Below are positions 59,001 to 64,000 of a stretch of 64,000 bases of DNA, piece by piece. The stretch lies in NCBI GenBank assembly GCA_019925795.1, contig CM034310.1:11862764-11926763 (forward strand), in the 5' to 3' direction. Source of the stretch: Dendrobium chrysotoxum (taxonomy: Eukaryota; Streptophyta; Magnoliopsida; Asparagales; Orchidaceae). Within the stretch, counting starts at the first letter, position 1. Each line of letters starts with the position of its first letter. Made by a program: the position numbers and the translations under genes. The notes beneath the pieces are model-generated. The model saw only the letters and a program-made list of their open reading frames with translations. It had not been told where the DNA came from and ran no database searches.

Positions 59001-61645
59001 GGCTTTTTCAGAAGATTTTTTAATATCCTCTTTAAAGCCTCCTTCTTAAATGGATAAGTCTTACTAATCATCACATTAAACCTTTCCCTTCTTTCTTTTA
59101 TTTCCTCTGGGGTAAGGTAAGGTCGTGGCTGGTTAAACTGTGGCTGAGATTGTGGTGGTGGATACTGTCTCTGATACTGTGGTGGTGTATACTGAGGCCC
59201 CTGATACTGCTGACTGTAGAACTGTGAAGGGGAATTTTCTGCCTGAATTTTCATTGGTTGCTTTCCCTTATCAACAGCTGACACCGTCCCAGATTTCTTC
59301 TCAAAGACCTTCTGGGGTTTCAGCTTTTTAGGATCTGAAGATGACTGATCAGTAAGGAAAGTGAACTGTGAAGCTTCTTCTTGTAGGCTGGAGGCTTTAT
59401 TGAGCAGTTTTTCAAATGTCTTGATGGTAAATCCTTTCAAAAGAAAGGCTACCGGTCCATGAATGTTCTTAAGCAGAATCTCAATCGCGTGTTGCTCTTG
59501 CAATTGAGGTTCGCACTTCATGCTCAAATTCCTCCACCTTAGTATATAATCAACCAGCTTCTCCCCAGGCTTCTGCTTTTCTATAACAAGATCCCCAACT
59601 GTAACGTGATGCTGACTGCCTGCAAACCTCTTGACAAACATGTTTTCCAGCTCTGTAAAACTGTGCACTGAACCATTGGGTAAATCTGCATACCAGTCAA
59701 AAGCCACCCCTGACAGACTACTAACAAACTGCCTGAAGAGTAAAGCATCACTTCCTCCAGCGTTGCAACAACTGGCTCGGAAGTACGCTATGTGCTGTCT
59801 AGGGTTTCCGGTACCATCAAAAATCTTGAATGAGGGGGGCACAAATCCCTTTGGATAGGGAACTGCATCAAACTCCTCTGGGTAGGGCCTACCCTTTGGG
59901 GTATACGACGCACTCTGTGACTCAGCTAACGCCTCCCTCACTTGTCTTTCCACCATCTGTTTTAGCTCTTTTGATTGAGAGGCTTTGATTTCTGGATCTG
60001 ATTGGTGTTCTTCTACAGCCTCAGTTATCTGTTTCTTCCCTACCACCTGAACAGACTCGGGTTGAGAAGACTCAACCTGTGCTCGTGGTGGTAAAGGACC
60101 CTGGCACTGGAATGATGCCATAGTGGCCATCATTTCCTCTATCTTCTTCTCCATACTTGAGATCTGCTCATCTTTTTGTTTTAGCTGTTGTATAAGACGT
60201 TGAGTTAAGTCCGGCGCAATGCCTTCCTCAACTACGACGTCCTGTATTCCAGCATCTTCAGCTTGATCATCATGAGCTGATCCCCTTGTTTCCACCATAA
60301 GGACATCGGCTACTGCATCATCTAACATGTCATCTTGATCTAAATCAAAGTTCAATGCATCTTCATCCTCCAGATCTTTAATGCTATTTTTCAGTTCACC
60401 TAGCATCTCCTCTATAGACCTTCCGGAAACATAGTGGGGATCAACGGGAACATATCTTTCATAGTCCATATGATCTGAAGGGTTAATTTCACGTTCCTCC
60501 TTTACTTCGGGTTCTTCTTCTATCATCTTTTCAGGTGAAGCCACTACCAGAGAAGCAACTTCCTCCTTAGGTCTCCAGATCTTCTTCTCAGCTGATGTTG
60601 GAGAGAGTTGGCTTGATGATTCCAACCGCCCTACATCCAGATGAGAAGACGAAGAAGGACCCGTAGAGGGGTGCCTATCTGTCTGGGGAGAAGAGTGGAC
60701 ACGAGAGAACCGCTGAACTTTTCTAACTTCTTGAGATGTCATGGAGGAAGGAGACAACTGACGACTAGTTTTCTGAACAACATACTGAGTACTCTTAGAT
60801 TTTCTCGACACATCAGTCAAAATAATACTGTCTGTCTTTCTGTCAGATTTCCTCGGTTCCCTAGGGTATCCATCAGTGAGTGCAGAGATTGCAACAGGTT
60901 TGAACTTTCTTTTGCTATCTCTTGCCCTCGACTGACTCACTACCCGGGCTCCAGTATTCTTCTGACTCGCTGCTTCTTCTTCTATCTTTTCATTAATCAT
61001 CCTTTTCATATTCCTCAAAAACCTTTCCTTGGTTTGGAAATGATTATCTGCACACTCTTGGACTATTGCCCTTACCATATTCTGAATGTGTGTTTCCTTA
61101 TCTTTTACTGGCTCAGTGGCAGACTTTCCAACAGCAATAGGAACTGAACGAGCAATCTTCCTCACATCTTCCTCTCCATCAGCAGCGGAGAGAAGATGGA
61201 ACCTACTACCACTAAGATGTGGAGAGGTAGGAGGAGTTTGCTCATTCTGATTTGATAGTCCCAATTTTTCCATTCTCCTTTTTGTTCGACGATTTTTATT
61301 TCTCCTCTGAGTTTTAGTCATAATCGTCGACATGTTGGAAGAGGAACCTATTTCAAACTTGCTCGGAGCACTGAAAAGAGTAACACTGTCTGCTACGACA
61401 ACTGATTTGAGTTTCTGATCTTGGCTAGGCTGTTCAATTCTAGCAAACACTGAGGGCCTAGGGGCTACAGGGGCAGTCTGAGACCCACATCCCAAAGTGA
61501 ACTCTAGAATAGGCTTCTGGTTTGCAATTTCAGCAGGTGGGACAATAGTGAACTCAGGTCCACTAACAGACAACTGCAAATCCTCAAATCCTTTTCCAAA
61601 TTTGATTATACTTCCGTCAGCAAAAGGATTGTAAGCCAAGTTCAT
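56039..61645 (-). CDS. gag-protease of copy 2, truncated in RT
   Basis: One frame of 1868 codons from the ATG of MNLAYNPF: N-terminal region (1-600), gag domain (about 605-770), zinc-knuckle-like CPYH...GH...C (904-917), protease with D1323 in DPGAS, acidic linker, and the first few RT residues. It ends at TAG 56039-56041, where copy 1 has the Trp of a YPSW motif just before the RT fingers. The more upstream ATG pair (61681, 61678) is followed after nine codons by a TAG at 61652-61654, created by the palindrome change described in the findings, so initiation must be at 61645. Gag and protease look fully functional in sequence. Confidence 0.9.
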   Translation of the reverse strand: MNLAYNPFADGSIIKFGKGFEDLQLSVSGPEFTIVPPAEIANQKPILEFTLGCGSQTAPVAPRPSVFARIEQPSQDQKLKSVVVADSVTLFSAPSKFEIGSSSNMSTIMTKTQRRNKNRRTKRRMEKLGLSNQNEQTPPTSPHLSGSRFHLLSAADGEEDVRKIARSVPIAVGKSATEPVKDKETHIQNMVRAIVQECADNHFQTKERFLRNMKRMINEKIEEEAASQKNTGARVVSQSRARDSKRKFKPVAISALTDGYPREPRKSDRKTDSIILTDVSRKSKSTQYVVQKTSRQLSPSSMTSQEVRKVQRFSRVHSSPQTDRHPSTGPSSSSHLDVGRLESSSQLSPTSAEKKIWRPKEEVASLVVASPEKMIEEEPEVKEEREINPSDHMDYERYVPVDPHYVSGRSIEEMLGELKNSIKDLEDEDALNFDLDQDDMLDDAVADVLMVETRGSAHDDQAEDAGIQDVVVEEGIAPDLTQRLIQQLKQKDEQISSMEKKIEEMMATMASFQCQGPLPPRAQVESSQPESVQVVGKKQITEAVEEHQSDPEIKASQSKELKQMVERQVREALAESQSASYTPKGRPYPEEFDAVPYPKGFVPPSFKIFDGTGNPRQHIAYFRASCCNAGGSDALLFRQFVSSLSGVAFDWYADLPNGSVHSFTELENMFVKRFAGSQHHVTVGDLVIEKQKPGEKLVDYILRWRNLSMKCEPQLQEQHAIEILLKNIHGPVAFLLKGFTIKTFEKLLNKASSLQEEASQFTFLTDQSSSDPKKLKPQKVFEKKSGTVSAVDKGKQPMKIQAENSPSQFYSQQYQGPQYTPPQYQRQYPPPQSQPQFNQPRPYLTPEEIKERRERFNVMISKTYPFKKEALKRILKNLLKKPDFKLPAPKRPEEVGKSDQQNYCPYHQMLGHQLEDCFTFKEWLDRNIKSGAVVIPKEYLVDPGQGSAKCVTGEPIVPASSLNSDSTWDIALSRSSKKFLNKLYFSSLQESLGAQKPLQVDLIVPEGDVEMTPPSELKGAQVSQGPTVQEKEDTRDCFVAFSSVGCDVSSRVVFSADGETVILNPLILDDFYFVPCDDVKSMKKDSVYILSISDSDVTDDLKNLPENDSLNNQFNLEELKHSLGYYSDSDAPALDLQGTPICIEAEMSDSENLTEVQSELAEVKVDNPHVASSEEIVQIKLRSGKVLPPQASSEDKGKQVVDEPESSLPPQHVPLQGPIESGIPKVDYNVLAHLRKLPAKLSIYDALILSKEMREALIKALLDPDICMAQLAAAQPDEALCSKGIPEISFSDEDLCLGTADHNRPLYITVNIDNFRLSRILVDPGASVNIMTLRTLAYLRIDVRKLSSDKMILRGFNENGERALGSVTLLLEIEEFKTEAKFHIIDSPTSFNALLGRPWLHEYRMVPSSQHQCIKYIRDGVERCIKGDLQPFSIHEVGIYEDAAYYLPKKQTVPKDLKLAKSEIALEKKNEKEKEKEEKRDEEYPCLEDSIRWHPTPPSQRGGRITQWGRGRGRGWQNYESATYEIIQKQTPTIHIDLESDSEDESCVSKTENNNKRPKFEISLEHDSDDDKVKAKIEDDSDLSTYEKLKGYVKTLALTPLSQDSIAGLAVKVSPALSDDCKTAKFIPSSSKNVETDVHIDDPLMNEIVELPFDWYPYGVKNLIKQGLTPSTWTKRRAQSFENLWNTEYYKPNSRAGLGFSTVCPFDDDDYYLVITNNLGSDRLFMKDIEILNEFCLETSDDSDDFQVKEAPPELEEEIQSTVDELKEINLGNDENPRPTFISALLNEDESTNLVKLLSEFKDCFAWSYNEMPGLSPEIAVHKLEIQPDMIPIKQAPRRMRLEIEQQVVTEVKKLIDAGFIREEKYPS

Positions 61646-61685
61646 CTTTTCCTACAAGGAAAAGATTAGTTTACCCATCATTTTC

Positions 61686-61715
61686 CTGAAATTCAAGAAA
61701 AATTTTGAATTAGTC
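61686..61715 (-). other. predicted 3' splice site upstream of gag, copy 2
   Basis: Same branch-point-like and acceptor sequence as copy 1, with the intron end at 61686. The donor partner would lie in LTR 3 beyond the window. Confidence 0.4.
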
Positions 61716-62184
61716 TTTTGAATAAATTATTTTAATTGCAAAAGCTTAATTGACCCAACCAAATAATTTAAGTCTTATCTCATCGCATATATATCGAGTT
61801 ATATTAAAATATAACTGCAATACATAATGTTGAGATAAGAATGAATATTATTTAGTGTTTCAATTTTCACTTTAAGAATTTGGACCCAGTGCTAAGTCAA
61901 ACATCAAGCTATAAAAATATAACTGCAACGTTCGAGTTAGCACGTAGGGATTTTATTTTCTGATTATTTAGACAAAAAGGTCATTAAAGGAACTTCCCGT
62001 CGATATTTTGACGGGGGTCCAAAATAAGACCTCTACAAATTTTTTTAGATACCGGCCAAATTATTCAAGAATGAAATGAATAATATAACCGGCGGAAGAA
62101 AGGTAGTTACAACCCATGCCAAGCACAAGTATACTACCGATGTAAGGGTACAAAATCACTGCTAAAGATGGAGAGAGGATAGTG

Positions 62185-62202
62185 TCCCCAGCGGAGTCGC
62201 CA
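62185..62202 (-). other. primer-binding site, copy 2
   Basis: The same 18 nt, 9 nt from LTR 3, unchanged from copy 1. Confidence 0.82.
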
Positions 62203-62211
62203 GAAAAACCT

Positions 62212-64000
62212 TGGTGGGAAAATTTATGTCACCACGCAGATTTTGTGTTCTCCTATTTTGTAATCGAATACTGCATTAAGAATAAAGTACAGTCTCGGGA
62301 GACTGACGCAATATTCTATAATGGATTCAATATCAAAATAGGGTTTTAGAAAATAATATTTCTATAGTCAAACACAATCCTATGAATAACATATCATCTT
62401 GAGAGATGAACACAAAATTCTATAGAATGTATTTAAAAATAGAAATATAGTTTTGAAAAGTTCATCCATCCCTTTATTTAGGTGTAATAAGAAGAATATT
62501 GTATCATCTGAAAAGACGAACATAACATTCTTCAAATACACCCAAAAGAAAGAATGGGTTTTATAAAAGTCATCATTTCTAAAATTGAACATAATAAATA
62601 GAATATTATATTACCTGCAAAGATAATAATAATATTCTATAAATATGTTTAAAGTTAGAAATGAGGTTTTAAAACATGTCTGCGTTCCCAAAGATTTTTC
62701 CCTTATTTTATAAAAAAATAAAATAAGGTTTATTTTAATCTGGGATTCTCAAATCCCTATAGGGGCAAGCCCCTATAGTTAATTACATCCTAGGAGGGGT
62801 ACTCCTAAGAAAACTCTCGATTAAAGCAGTGATTTCGTATCCTTTGATTACAAAGTAGAAGGCAAGAAAAGAAGTGAGAATTTTCAAAGAGAAAGCTCAA
62901 CATTGAACATTTATTAACGAGTCAAAGGAAGAAAAGTAGGAGGTGTCGGATTCTGAGAAGCTCAGAGGCAACCTCAGTTTATCCTATGTTGGGCTTTACA
63001 TTTTAAGAGAGAAAATTTTTAGGTTTGAATTGACATTTTATTAGAAATTTGGGATTTTATTCCCGAAGGGTGAGGACTTAAGATTCACAAATCTGCCTCA
63101 GAACCTAAGTCTAAATTGGGTACTACAAAGTAGTGACCCGAACCTGACTAATGCAGTGCAAATCTGGACTTACCCCGGCCTGGATTGGGGAGCCAGCTAA
63201 CCACCTAGGCGCTTCAAATCCATGTGTCCAGTCTCTTATGAAAGATGGGTAGGGATGTTATTTAAGTTTTGAGGAATCGGGGCCGACATCTAAGACAAAA
63301 TCTAATTGGCCCCTTTACTTATGTAGGGTAAATGATGCCTAGGAGCATAATGCAATTAAAATTTTAGACTCTTTTAATTTGTATCTAATGCAATGCATGC
63401 TAATTGACTCGAATGCATAAAATGATTTATGAAGCAGTTTTAAAATCAGGCTTAGAAAATAAATTTTTCCCTAGAGATTGCACAACATCCCCTTGACAGA
63501 ACTGCACCCTAATAGGTCAGGTGGTCTGCCAGAACCCGCAGGCGGGGAGGTGCCTAACAAGGAAGAGAAAGTAATAATATGATTATGCTGACTCTCGGCG
63601 GTCCGAGCTTACTTCTTAGATTCGTTAGAGTTTCTATGTGAGCCTAAAAAATTTTATTTTTAAATTTCAAGTAGAAAAAGTTTATCGTGATCCTTACCAA
63701 AAAACACTCCGATGCGTATCCAGGCTAAAACAAAATACGGCATGCAAGAGTCCTTAAAAAAAAAACTAGTGCACAAACAAAGTAAACACTCAAATTAAAT
63801 TATCCAAAAAAAAATAATGTTCAATGTCCAGTTTATTTACAACCCAGGGTTTACTGAAAAAGTAAAGTGGCCGGGCACCACTGACAACAAACCCGGATTC
63901 TAATCCTAAGACTGACGCAAGTGATTTCAAAATGGGATATACTTTTCTTTTTATCTTCATTTCTTCGTCTTCTTCATCTTCACTTTTTGTCTTCTTTCCT
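62212..64000 (-). repeat. LTR 3 (5' LTR of copy 2), truncated by the window end
   Basis: The first 1,789 bp (plus-strand left end) of a third LTR copy. The missing part would include U3 and the start site. It matches LTR 1 at some variable sites (CATAATGCAATT) and LTR 2 at others (AATAACATATC), and has private changes (CCTTATTTTAT; GTTCAATGTCC). Whether a further internal region follows cannot be seen. Confidence 0.85.
62701..62778. other. double hairpin module, LTR 3
   Basis: Same module. Here the first hairpin reads CCTTATTTTAT / ATAAAATAAGG around six A. Compared with LTR 1 both arms have changed and full pairing is restored. The second hairpin (62757-62778) is unchanged. Confidence 0.75.

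Larger units (their letters stand above)
61682..62211 (-). other. leader between LTR 3 and gag, copy 2
   Basis: Same content as the copy 1 leader: primer-binding site (62185-62202), GC-rich hairpin near 61996-62015, and splice-acceptor-like end next to gag. Confidence 0.6.
44084..64000 (-). mobile_element. Tat/Ogre-like LTR retrotransposon, copy 2 (partial)
   Basis: Second element of the tandem array, with the same layout as copy 1 offset by 18,127-18,129 bp. It uses 44084-48453 as its 3' LTR and 62212 onward as its 5' LTR, which runs off the window. Gag and protease are open in one frame. Pol carries a TAG (56039-56041), a 1-nt deletion (about 55730), a TAG (55461-55463) and a TAA (54240-54242), so its RT, RNase H and integrase cannot be made as one protein. 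Small substitutions distinguish it from copy 1 throughout, so it is not an exact assembly duplicate. Confidence 0.88.

Overview
The window is plant nuclear repeat DNA. Three things indicate a flowering plant: Arabidopsis-type telomeric heptamers (CCCTAAA), a giant Ty3/gypsy element with the dual RNase H that marks the plant Tat clade, and a primer-binding site that fits, from memory, a plant tRNA-Arg. I see no ordinary host gene, tRNA or rRNA. The species cannot be told from this window.

Layout. (1) 1-2704 is a purine-rich (GA) block, the reverse-complement orientation of a satellite family. (2) 2705-3204 is a 500-base run of N. (3) 3205-25954 is the same satellite in pyrimidine-rich (CT) orientation. 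Simple monomers, each with a conserved anchor CATTATTTCTAATTCTCC and variable CT runs, are organised into higher-order units of about 4.65 kb. Full-length units alternate with truncated ones, and every complete unit holds one short patch of degenerate telomeric repeat. (4) 25955-64000 is a tandem retrotransposon array on the minus strand, LTR-internal-LTR-internal-LTR, repeating every 18.13 kb. The first two LTRs are 4,370 bp each and the third runs off the window.

The element is a Tat/Ogre-like Ty3/gypsy retrotransposon. Read on the minus strand it has: LTR; primer-binding site; a leader of about 0.5 kb; gag (long unrecognised N-terminus, gag domain, zinc-knuckle-like motif); protease; a long acidic linker; reverse transcriptase; degenerate RNase H; a second archaeal-type RNase H; integrase with HHCC zinc finger, D,D35E core and GPF module; a 4.6-kb 3' region with a tandem-repeat block and a GC-rich promoter/exon-like module; a 25-nt polypurine tract; LTR. 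Neither copy is intact. Copy 1 (30325-44083) has one 1-nt deletion between gag and protease but an otherwise open pol. Copy 2 (48454-62211) has gag and protease open in one frame, but three stops and one frameshift in pol. By eye the two complete LTRs differ at only about eight places, so the array is young.

The observations I rate highest are: a hairpin in the LTR whose two arms changed together across the three LTRs; a three-base cluster of differences near the gag start that turns an imperfect palindrome into a perfect one (a template-switch signature); a predicted leader intron running from the LTR to just upstream of the gag ATG; a promoter/first-exon-like module in the 3' region; and a satellite whose deletion joints fall on its conserved anchor. 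All were found by reading the sequence; none has been tested by search or alignment.
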